Of a DNA stretch of 5,645 nucleotides, positions 1-5,334 are shown one piece after another. The DNA is from Phycisphaerae bacterium (GTDB lineage Bacteria; Planctomycetota; Phycisphaerae; UBA1845; PWPN01). The position numbers and the translations under genes are program-made. The notes under the pieces are model-generated. The model saw nothing but the letters and a program-made list of their open reading frames with translations. It was not told the origin of the DNA and made no database searches. Location: positions 1 through 5,645 of the forward strand of contig DAOOIV010000186.1 in the NCBI GenBank assembly GCA_035384605.1, read 5' to 3'. The first letter of the stretch is position 1. Every line of letters begins with the position of its first letter.

Positions 1-2
1 GC

Positions 3-142
3 CCCCAGGGCTCGGGCACCTACAACTACGATCGGCTGGTCGGCATGACCTACCCCACACGGCCCGAGACTGGTGCCCGCAGTCTGTGGGAAATCGGGGG
101 ACACTATACGTATTTCGATGAGATAGGGGCTGTTTTCCGATG
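3..142 (+). pseudogene. RHS/YD-repeat protein fragment (partial at left edge)
   Basis: The plus-strand frame beginning at base 3 reads through TYNYDRLVGMTYP and, about 25 residues later, HYTYFDEIGAVFR. Two tyrosine-aspartate units of the form YxYD...GxxxxxxYP and YTYxDEIGxV are what RHS/YD-repeat proteins show in tandem, so this is probably a short piece of a large RHS-repeat surface or toxin-delivery protein. The frame stays open to a stop at 276-278. After about residue 47 it turns into an arginine- and proline-rich string that looks like the shadow of the minus-strand integrase. The end at 142 is therefore my estimate of where the RHS similarity stops. The upstream part lies outside the window. 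With only about 45 residues visible, another YD-like coincidence cannot be excluded. Confidence 0.45.
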
Positions 143-875
143 CAAACTGCGAAGATCGGCTCGACAACCCGCCGTCCACACCAGCGGACACCGTCGACCC
201 GTGCCGCCACGAGGTGCCGTGACCCGGGCGCATGCCGGTCAGCAATTGCAGGTCGATCATGGCACGAACTTGCGCTGAGACACGATCTCGAACTGCAGCA
301 ACAGCCCGCAATGGAGCAGGCCCGACTGGCTGGCGTCGCTTCTGTCGCAGGGGCTCGATTGTCTTCGGTCGTTGGTAGACCTCGATCGGGAACAGCTCCC
401 GTGCCACAGCCCATCGATACATCGCAATGATGATCGTCGTATGTCGTGCGGCCGCGTCCGACGATATGGTATGAGCGATTGTAGCACACCAGTCACGCAG
501 TGCGGCCGGACCGATCGTTACTGCAGGCATGCGACCGAAATGTTCTCGCCAGCGTCGCAGCGCGATCCTCAACATGGACTCGTACGAGTGACTGTACTGT
601 CCTTGGAGGGCTTGCCAATATTCGGCCACCAATTGGGTTCCCGTCCGTCCGTCGGCTGGACGAATTGCGCCTGTCGGCTGCGGCAGAGATTGCCGTGTTT
701 CCCACTCGGCCAACAACCGGGCGTAGCGCGCGCGGCTCTCGGGTGTGCCATATTCGCCGAGCCAATAGTCGCGACGACGACCTGTGGCTGAATCTCGTAA
801 GGTGACATAAGCGATTGGTTTGCCCCGCACCACCCGTCTCCGGTAGCTCGGAGGCCTTTGAGAATGACGTGGCAT
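3..875 (-). CDS. Tyrosine-type site-specific integrase, N-terminal part; probably a broken gene
   Basis: The minus-strand frame starts at ATG 875-873, with AAGGAG at 887-882 six bases upstream, and stays open to the left edge. Residues 1-60 (MPRHSQRPPSYRRRVVRGKP, then YWLGEYGTPESRARYARLLAEW) match the N-terminal arm of planctomycete-type phage integrases. Residues 78-175 look like the SAM-like core-binding domain (VAEYWQALQGQYSHSYESML, then MYRWAVARELFP). Residues 205-218 (MIDLQLLTGMRPG) are box I of the catalytic domain, with the first catalytic arginine at R216 (codon 230-228). The glutamate and the box continuation expected next are absent. The frame goes on as unrelated HGTSWRHGST-like sequence into the antisense of the RHS fragment. 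The HxxR motif and catalytic tyrosine are not visible, so the product would be inactive. In another frame just after the arginine, LVAARVDGVRWCG could be the displaced continuation, which would mean a frameshift near 215-222. It lies beside tRNA-Pro, the usual location for an element integrated at a tRNA. Confidence 0.8.
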   Translation of the reverse strand, partial: MPRHSQRPPSYRRRVVRGKPIAYVTLRDSATGRRRDYWLGEYGTPESRARYARLLAEWETRQSLPQPTGAIRPADGRTGTQLVAEYWQALQGQYSHSYESMLRIALRRWREHFGRMPAVTIGPAALRDWCATIAHTISSDAAARHTTIIIAMYRWAVARELFPIEVYQRPKTIEPLRQKRRQPVGPAPLRAVAAVRDRVSAQVRAMIDLQLLTGMRPGHGTSWRHGSTVSAGVDGGLSSRSSQFASENSPYLIEIRIVSPDFPQTAGTSLGPCGVGHADQPIVVVGARALG

Positions 876-881
876 ATGCGG

Positions 882-887
882 CTCCTT
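882..887 (-). promoter_or_regulatory. Shine-Dalgarno site of the integrase
   Basis: AAGGAG read on the minus strand, six bases before the ATG at 875. It fixes the integrase start and shows that the N-terminus is intact although the C-terminus is not. Confidence 0.7.
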
Positions 888-892
888 GCTCG

Positions 893-918
893 TTTGCGCG
901 GAGCGCGCTCCGCGCAAA
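893..918. repeat. Perfect 26-bp palindrome upstream of the integrase
   Basis: The arm TTTGCGCGGAGCG is followed directly by its exact reverse complement, centred between 905 and 906. It ends five bases before the integrase Shine-Dalgarno site on the minus strand. In RNA it would fold into a very stable GC-rich hairpin. There is no T-run after the stem in either direction (AAAAACCC on plus, AAACGAGC on minus), so it is not a standard intrinsic terminator. It could be an operator, a recombination-directionality or accessory site, or a hairpin limiting read-through from the tRNA into the integrase. The role is inference. Confidence 0.75.
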
Positions 919-956
919 AACCCTTAGTTTGCCGCACTGAACCACGAATGGCAGGT

Positions 957-973
957 ATGCGTAAGTCACGCAT
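957..973. repeat. Small inverted repeat between tRNA-Pro and the integrase
   Basis: ATGCGT and ACGCAT form 6-bp arms around a 5-base spacer (AAGTC). It lies about 20 bases past the 3' end of the tRNA. It could be a small operator or the processing or termination hairpin of the tRNA transcript, but no T-run follows it on the minus strand. It may be chance. Confidence 0.35.
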
Positions 974-994
974 TCGGCGGGAGTTATCCACCAA

Positions 995-1069
995 TCGGGG
1001 CGACTGGATTTGAACCAGCGACCTCTTGGTCCCGAACCAAGCGCTCTAGCCAGGCTGAGCTACGCCCCG
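995..1069 (-). tRNA. tRNA-Pro (anticodon CGG)
   Basis: The minus strand folds into a full cloverleaf of 75 nt. The acceptor CGGGGCG pairs with CGCCCCG, and discriminator A73 is at position 995. The D stem is GCUC/GAGC. The anticodon stem CUUGG/CCAAG encloses loop UUCGGGA, giving anticodon CGG (1034-1032), which reads the proline codon CCG. G37 and the C1-G72 pair are typical of bacterial tRNA-Pro. The variable loop has 5 nt, and the T arm has GCUGG, loop UUCAAAU and CCAGU, with one G-U pair at its base. The 3' CCA is not encoded: TTGG follows the discriminator. An integrase remnant lies directly downstream of the 3' end on the same strand, so this tRNA is the likely attachment site of a former element. 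Confidence 0.95.
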
Positions 1070-1080
1070 GTCAGTTATTG

Positions 1081-1108
1081 ATATTATCCTGCGGCGGGCG
1101 AAAAGCAA
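1081..1108 (-). promoter_or_regulatory. Probable promoter of tRNA-Pro
   Basis: On the minus strand TTGCTT (1108-1103) is followed after 16 bases by TAATAT (1086-1081). Transcription would start about seven bases later, giving a leader of around five bases before the tRNA at 1069. The -10 region is a short AT-rich island in GC-rich DNA, which is the main support. The match to consensus is moderate. Confidence 0.45.
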
Positions 1109-1110
1109 GC

Positions 1111-1130
1111 CGTGCGTACCCGTGCGTACC
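1111..1130. repeat. 10-bp perfect tandem duplication upstream of the tRNA promoter
   Basis: CGTGCGTACC occurs twice without a gap at 1111-1120 and 1121-1130, immediately upstream of the presumed -35 box of tRNA-Pro. The repeat length is about one helical turn, so both copies would face the same side of the DNA. It could be a protein-binding pair or a simple slippage duplication. Confidence 0.6.
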
Positions 1131-1218
1131 GAGCATAGCCGGCAAGGGTCCGATGGGCTTTCGGCAGCTTTTTCAGAGCGGCGTGCGATGGGCAAGGGCA
1201 AGGATGGGCAACGCGGAT

Positions 1219-1375
1219 GACCGGCTGGAAGCGTGTTCCAGAGTGCCGGCCAATGACAGGCTGGAAGCTTGTCCCACACGGCGTGACAGAATGGAAATCC
1301 GTCCCACAAAGCCTGTGGCAGACTGGAAGCGTGTCCCACAGTGTCGGCCGACGACAGGCTAAAAGCTCATCCCGC
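1219..1375. repeat. Five degenerate copies of a planctomycete-type GACAGGCTGGAAGC repeat
   Basis: Five 23-nt units start at 1219, 1255, 1285, 1317 and 1353. Their shared pattern is GACAGGCTGGAAGC followed by NTGTCCCAC. The best copy, 1255-1277, would fold ACAGGCT with AGCTTGT through one G-U pair. The other copies have lost several pairs. Unit starts are 36, 30, 32 and 36 bases apart. The first and fourth spacers are related (AGTGCCGGCCAAT and AGTGTCGGCCGAC), which suggests duplication of a 36-nt unit followed by decay. Read on the minus strand, the units give peptides such as GTRFQPVI, resembling the GFQPV-type strings that clutter hypothetical proteins in planctomycete genomes. I treat open frames here as artefacts of the repeat. 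Confidence 0.75.
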
Positions 1376-1719
1376 AAGGCAAGGCACCTGTTTGGCAACG
1401 TGGTGCGAGTTGCGGGGCCTCCGAGGTCCTGAAAGGTTGTTTCCGCGGCCCTTTGGCGGCGCCCCTGCGGACTGGTAGAATACTGTCGGTTTGCGGGAAG
1501 GCGGAGATAAGAACATACGATTCAGAGGTCGTTATGAGTCGCTGCTTAAAGCCTGAGGCGGACCGCAACCCAGGCGTACTGCGAGCCAGAAACATGCGCG
1601 CCAATTGCGCACCAGTCTCGACGGAAGAGGCCAAGGCAAAACCCCGAAGGCGAACCGTCTTCTTGCGGGCCGCAAGCCAAGCGCGCCGCCGTGCGGCAAC
1701 ATGCGCGCAAGGCGCCCTG
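1376..1719. other. Non-coding or leader stretch between the repeat array and the lipoprotein start
   Basis: It holds the promoter at 1453-1481 and, if the 1720 start is right, a leader of about 230 bases that happens to be open in the frame of the lipoprotein. Within it CTTGCGG and CCGCAAG form a near-perfect 7-bp dyad around a single G (1662-1676), and several other GC-rich short dyads follow up to 1716. Translated, 1534-1719 gives an Arg/Ala-rich string with no recognisable domain. Confidence 0.4.
1453..1481 (+). promoter_or_regulatory. Sigma70-like promoter for the lipoprotein glycosidase
   Basis: TTGGCG (1453-1458) and TAGAAT (1476-1481) are 17 bases apart; they match TTGACA at 4 of 6 and TATAAT at 5 of 6 positions. 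Transcription would start near 1488. A TTG start codon at 1453 would lie inside this promoter, so the open frame beginning there cannot be the true protein start if the promoter is real. Confidence 0.55.
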
Positions 1720-3666
1720 ATGTCCGGCCGTGAGGTTCCAAAGGCGAGGGGCCGCAAGTCGGCGGCACAGAGGTTTCGGGGCAGGTTCTCAGCCGTTGGA
1801 GTTCTGGGATTGCTTCTTGCGGGGTGCCACCAGGCTGCCCGCCCACCCGCGCACAAGCCTGCAAACGATTCGACCGAAGCCGGTGAAGTCTCTGCCGTCA
1901 CACGGCCGACCGAAGCATACGCTGCGTCTCAACCGGCGGAGGATGATGCTCGGATGCTGGTCTTCGGCGTCAACCGTGTGGGCAATCCCGCCCCTTTGTA
2001 CAACCCGGCCGGCTATGATGAGGCGCTTTACCAACGCATCCGCGAGGCGGGGGGAACATGCGTGCGGCTGACGGCCAGTCCTCGCGATATCGAGGCGGAG
2101 CGAGGCAAACGGGACTGGAGGGAATTCGACCGCGACGTGGCCTTGGCTTTGAAATACGGCCAGGAACCCATCGTGTGCATCGTCAACACCCCGGCGTGGG
2201 CCAGCCCGGACGACCAGCCCACACACCTGCACCCCTACCGGACGGAACTGCTGCCTGAGTTCGGCGATTTTTGCACCGACCTGGCCAGGCGGACCAAGGG
2301 CAAGGTCAAGTACTTTCAGTTGTGGAATGAACAGAACGGCTGCGGGTGGTACTTCTTTGAAGGCTTCAACCGGGCAGATGAGTATTTGCCCGTCCTCAAG
2401 GTTTGCTACGACGCTTTGAAGAAGGGAAACCCGGATTGCATCCTGTCCATGGGATCACTTGACGACGCTGAGGGCCATGCGCCGATTTTCGTACGCAAGA
2501 TCTACGAAGAACAGAAGAAACAGAACATCTCCGGACCGCTTTTTGACGTGATCAGCGACCATCCCTACAGCGATACCCCGCAGATCATGCGGGCCAAGCT
2601 GGATGCCCTGCGCTGGCTGCTGAAGGCCAACGGCGACGGGGACAAACCTTTCTGGCTGACCGAGTACGGCTGGCATACGGGCAACACTCCGCCAGCGGAG
2701 CAGGCTTCGCGACTTGCGGCGGTGTTGGAAGCCTTCATATCGCCAGGCTGGAGCGACGTACAGGCGGCCGTGTATCTGTGCATTGCCGATTTTGAAAACC
2801 ATGCGACGGGTTTTGGACTGGTTGATACGAATCTGCGGCCGAGGCCGTCCTTTCATGCCTTTCAGGGAGCGTCTCGCTTCGGAGCCTATCCCCCCTGCGA
2901 GATCAAAGCCGACTTTTCCGCCGCCGATCGGCTGGTAATCACTTGGCGAACACTCCAGCCCACAAGGGGCAAGGTTATGCTGCAGGGGCCGGATTCCTCG
3001 ACAGCGGTCACGCGAACGGTGACTGAGCCGGCGACGGAGCAGCGAGCTGAGTTTGACGGCATTCAGCCGGACAAGGTTTATCGGTACAGCATCGAGACCG
3101 TGTGTGAACGCGGCGGACGAGCCAAGAGCATCAAGTCGGCCGACTATGAGATAAGGTCGCCGGGCCCGGCGGTGTTCAATGGGGACTTCGACGAGGGATT
3201 CTTTGCCGGCATCGCCAAGGGATGGAGGATTGACGGAGAGGGATTCTGTACGGATGCTGCTCTCATCCCGTTGACGCATCTGGTTTACGGCAAGCACGCC
3301 CAGGTTGTCTATGCGGCGGGCGAACGGGGCCACGCGGCGCTGGACAGCACGTTGAGCACTCTGGTTGCCGTCGAACGGGGTCAAGAGGTCAGGATCAGCG
3401 TTTCCTGGTTCGGGAATGCCACGGCAGATTCCGTCAAGGTTTTATCGCGGCTGGGCATCGGCCCCGAGGGGCAGAGCCAACCGGGCGCCGTCGGTGTGCA
3501 ATGGTCGTCCTGGGAGGAGACACCCCGCTTCTGGGATGACGCCTCGCTTTCCGCGAAGGCCGCCAACAGCGTGATCCGCGTGTTTGTTCAGTGTCGCTCG
3601 GAAGGTTCTCTGGAAAAAGCGACCGCGACGTTCATGCTGGACAACGTGCGGATCGAGGCGGAGTAG
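1720..3666 (+). CDS. Secreted lipoprotein: clan-A glycoside-hydrolase-like barrel with FN3-like and C-terminal beta-sandwich domains
   Basis: From ATG 1720 this is 648 aa. A long basic n-region (20-odd residues) and hydrophobic SAVGVLGLLLAGC end at lipobox cysteine C36, so the protein is probably exported and lipid-anchored. A linker rich in Ala, Pro, Thr and Glu runs to about residue 76. Residues 79-385 resemble a (beta/alpha)8 hydrolase of the GH39/GH5 type: VFGVN opens strand 1, FQLWNEQN holds the likely acid/base E204, DHPY lies at 280-283, and FWLTEYGW holds the likely nucleophile E315. Residues 391-480 look like an FN3 domain (DRLVITWRTLQPTRGKVML). Residues 481-648 (FNGDFDEGFFAGIAKGW to FMLDNVRIEAE) look like a jelly-roll carbohydrate-binding domain. 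The substrate cannot be read from the sequence. Start choice: the frame is open back to 1453, but starts at 1453 or 1534 would put the lipobox some 98-125 residues in. AAGG at 1709-1712 offers a weak ribosome site. ATG 1534, preceded by AGAGG, remains possible. Confidence 0.85.
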   Translation: MSGREVPKARGRKSAAQRFRGRFSAVGVLGLLLAGCHQAARPPAHKPANDSTEAGEVSAVTRPTEAYAASQPAEDDARMLVFGVNRVGNPAPLYNPAGYDEALYQRIREAGGTCVRLTASPRDIEAERGKRDWREFDRDVALALKYGQEPIVCIVNTPAWASPDDQPTHLHPYRTELLPEFGDFCTDLARRTKGKVKYFQLWNEQNGCGWYFFEGFNRADEYLPVLKVCYDALKKGNPDCILSMGSLDDAEGHAPIFVRKIYEEQKKQNISGPLFDVISDHPYSDTPQIMRAKLDALRWLLKANGDGDKPFWLTEYGWHTGNTPPAEQASRLAAVLEAFISPGWSDVQAAVYLCIADFENHATGFGLVDTNLRPRPSFHAFQGASRFGAYPPCEIKADFSAADRLVITWRTLQPTRGKVMLQGPDSSTAVTRTVTEPATEQRAEFDGIQPDKVYRYSIETVCERGGRAKSIKSADYEIRSPGPAVFNGDFDEGFFAGIAKGWRIDGEGFCTDAALIPLTHLVYGKHAQVVYAAGERGHAALDSTLSTLVAVERGQEVRISVSWFGNATADSVKVLSRLGIGPEGQSQPGAVGVQWSSWEETPRFWDDASLSAKAANSVIRVFVQCRSEGSLEKATATFMLDNVRIEAE

Positions 3667-3677
3667 AAGCCGGATCG

Positions 3678-3693
3678 CCGGGCGACCGCCCGG
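3678..3693. terminator. GC-rich hairpin between convergent genes, possible bidirectional terminator
   Basis: CCGGGC and GCCCGG form a 6-bp stem around loop GACC. It sits 12 bases after the glycosidase stop and 8 bases before the end of the convergent VanZ-like gene. No T-run follows on either strand, so it would be at best a weak or non-canonical terminator. Confidence 0.35.
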
Positions 3694-3700
3694 ACGCTGT

Positions 3701-4108
3701 TCAGGCCGTCTTGCGAGAGGTTTGGCGGCGATGCCAGGCTTCCAGCACCCAGAGGGCCGCCAGCATTCCGGCGATGTCCGCGAGGAAATCGCCAAATGAA
3801 GTGTCACGTCCGACCAACGATTGCGTCAGCTCGTCAAAAGCGGCGTAAAGGGCGCCTGCCAAGAACGCGCCCGTGACGGCCCTGCGGCCGGGCCTGCCCC
3901 GCGGCGACCGCAGCAGCCACCAACACAGCGACATCCAACCGGCGAACATGCAAAAATGTATCACTTTGTCGGCATGTGGAATGCGGAACACCTCGGGTCT
4001 GATGATCTCAAGGCGCGGCGTGTGGGTCCCGGCAAACATGGTGAACCAATACGCCAGGAAGATCCAGCGACGCACAGCGACACTTGCGGTCCATCTGCAA
4101 CCGCGCAT
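3701..4108 (-). CDS. VanZ-like family membrane protein
   Basis: A 135-aa membrane protein with the VanZ-like signature. DKVIHFCMFAGWMSL (47-61) contains the conserved DKxxHF. FDELTQSLVGRDTSFGDFLA (91-110) contains DExxQ, the arginine of the GR pair (R101) and the later Asp (D107), followed by DIAG (111-114). Four hydrophobic segments are visible at about 12-28, 50-67, 77-91 and 106-124, which fits a small four-helix VanZ-like protein. The family is named after the teicoplanin-resistance accessory protein VanZ, but most members have no known function, so no resistance role should be inferred. It starts about 10 bases after the stop of the upstream exoribonuclease gene and has GAGG five bases before its ATG, so the two are probably co-transcribed. 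It converges on the glycosidase gene. Confidence 0.85.
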   Translation of the reverse strand: MRGCRWTASVAVRRWIFLAYWFTMFAGTHTPRLEIIRPEVFRIPHADKVIHFCMFAGWMSLCWWLLRSPRGRPGRRAVTGAFLAGALYAAFDELTQSLVGRDTSFGDFLADIAGMLAALWVLEAWHRRQTSRKTA

Positions 4109-4118
4109 CAGGTCCTCG

Positions 4119-5123
4119 TCATCGCCGTATGCCCATGACGTCCTTCTTGAAGATCTTCACATCGAGGCCGCGGACGTACTCGGTCCAGTCGCTTGCCGGA
4201 TCGGGGTCCGCCCCGATTCTGGTCATGAACATGTTGAGCTTGGCGTCCAGGTTATCGAGATAGTGGACCGCGACGGCCTCGGGCATCATGGGGAGCTTAG
4301 GGCTGCCGAATTCGTACATGCCGTGGTGGGCGAGGATGATGTGCTGCAAGGCGTTCTTGACGTCGGCCGGGAACGGCTCACCGGTCTCGGCCTCGACCGC
4401 CTTAGCTTTCTCCTGGACCCAGATCGCGGCCTGGACGATATGTCCGACCAGTTGTCCCTCGTTGGTGTACTGGAAGCTTGTTTCGCACCGCAGCTCAGCG
4501 GTCTTGCCGATGTCGTGCAGGAAGATGCCGACCAGAACCAAGTCCAAGCTGACGGCGGGGTAGCGAGGCATGACGAGGAGGGCCAGTTCGAGCACGTTGC
4601 GGGTGTGCTCGAGGAGCCCGCCCACGTAGGCGTGATGCATCTGCATTGCGGCGGGCGACTGCCGGAAGCGCTCCATGAGGGGCTCGTCCAGGATAAACTG
4701 CTTAGCAAGGTTGAGCAGGTGCTTGTTCTTGACCTGACGCAGGATCTCCTTGACACGGGCAAACATTGCCGCGACGTCTTCCTGGGTGTGCGGGATGAAC
4801 TCGGAGAGGTCCACGCTCTTCGGATCGACCGGCCTCATGCCGTCGACGATGAACTGGAGCGAACCCTTGTAGTTTTCGACTCGCCCCTTGAATCGCATGA
4901 AGCCGCCCTCGGGCATCTGCTCGAACATGGGCTCGGTCGCCTGCCAGATCCGACCCAGGAGTTGGCCGGTCTTGTCGGCCAACACGCAGTGGATGTACAG
5001 GGAACCGTTGGAGGTCGTCCGGAGGTCTTTGGCGGAGATCAGGAATACCTGGTCTTCAAGAAAGGCGCCGGCGGTCAGATCCTTAATGAATTGTCTTGTT
5101 TTTGTGCCTGAAGTCTTGTTCAT
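4119..5123 (-). CDS. YhaM-type 3'-5' exoribonuclease (OB-fold plus HD domain)
   Basis: A 334-aa protein, close to the roughly 310-residue length of Bacillus YhaM. Residues 15-97 form an OB-fold nucleic-acid-binding domain (FLEDQVFLISAKDLRTTSNG, then GRIWQ and FMRFKGRVENYKGSLQFIV). Residues about 155-300 carry the HD phosphohydrolase domain with the metal ligands visible: HHAYVGGLLEHT (163-174), FLHDIGK with H203-D204, H228, HIILAHHG (261-268) and YLDNLDAKL (288-296). YhaM enzymes are cytoplasmic, metal-dependent 3'-5' exoribonucleases that trim single-stranded RNA ends. That activity is family knowledge and is not shown here. GGAAGGAG lies four bases before the ATG. The gene is divergent from proS across about 210 bases and is followed by the VanZ-like gene. 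The opposite strand also has a long open frame over it, which is a GC-rich shadow. A related HD nucleotide hydrolase is the main alternative, but the OB-HD order argues against it. Confidence 0.9.
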   Translation of the reverse strand: MNKTSGTKTRQFIKDLTAGAFLEDQVFLISAKDLRTTSNGSLYIHCVLADKTGQLLGRIWQATEPMFEQMPEGGFMRFKGRVENYKGSLQFIVDGMRPVDPKSVDLSEFIPHTQEDVAAMFARVKEILRQVKNKHLLNLAKQFILDEPLMERFRQSPAAMQMHHAYVGGLLEHTRNVLELALLVMPRYPAVSLDLVLVGIFLHDIGKTAELRCETSFQYTNEGQLVGHIVQAAIWVQEKAKAVEAETGEPFPADVKNALQHIILAHHGMYEFGSPKLPMMPEAVAVHYLDNLDAKLNMFMTRIGADPDPASDWTEYVRGLDVKIFKKDVMGIRR

Positions 5124-5334
5124 GTCGCTCCTTCCATGCGGCGCCGAGGGGGCGAAACCGCGGCGGCCACGATCAGCATAACCGCTCTTTGGTCATCTTG
5201 CCACGTTTGAGGCATATCCGTCTTGCCGCCGGAGCAGGCGCAGCATCGGCTGCCGGAGTCAGGGGCGGCTTGCGTCCACGGCCCATGATCGTTAAAAAGG
5301 TTCACCCCTGGCTCACTGACATTGAGAGGTACGC
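5124..5334. other. Divergent intergenic region between the exoribonuclease gene and proS
   Basis: These 211 bases must hold the promoters of both divergent genes unless either is read from farther away. For proS a weak pair is visible: TTGCGT (5270-5275), 17 bases, then TAAAAA (5293-5298). On the minus strand I see no convincing pair. There is no clear T-box architecture: I found no specifier-loop or antiterminator signature ahead of proS. Confidence 0.4.

Noticed and set aside
893..918. Palindrome as an intrinsic terminator
   Set aside because: No T-run follows the stem on either strand.
493..994. Two minus-strand open frames of 141 and 158 codons
   Set aside because: They overlap the integrase in other frames, whereas the frame starting at 875 has a ribosome site and clear family similarity.
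1219..1375. CRISPR array
   Set aside because: The repeats are degenerate, spacers are only 7-13 bases and two are related to each other, and no cas gene is nearby.
1046..1432. Small open frames on both strands across the repeat array and tRNA
   Set aside because: Their peptides are translations of the repeat units (GTRFQPVI-type strings) and of tRNA sequence, with no support as proteins.
2455..3384. Minus-strand open frame of 309 codons inside the lipoprotein gene
   Set aside because: It is antisense to a well-supported hydrolase, has no recognisable domain and no ribosome site that I can see.
3701..4108. Glycopeptide resistance gene
   Set aside because: VanZ-like proteins are common in bacteria without van clusters, and no other van gene is present.
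3873..5111. Plus-strand open frame of 412 codons opposite the exoribonuclease gene
   Set aside because: The minus strand encodes a complete OB-HD protein with all expected motifs. The plus frame has no recognisable domain and is a GC-rich antisense shadow.
5270..5298. proS promoter TTGCGT-17-TAAAAA as a firm call
   Set aside because: It matches only 3 of 6 and 4 of 6 consensus bases, so it is mentioned only within the intergenic entry.
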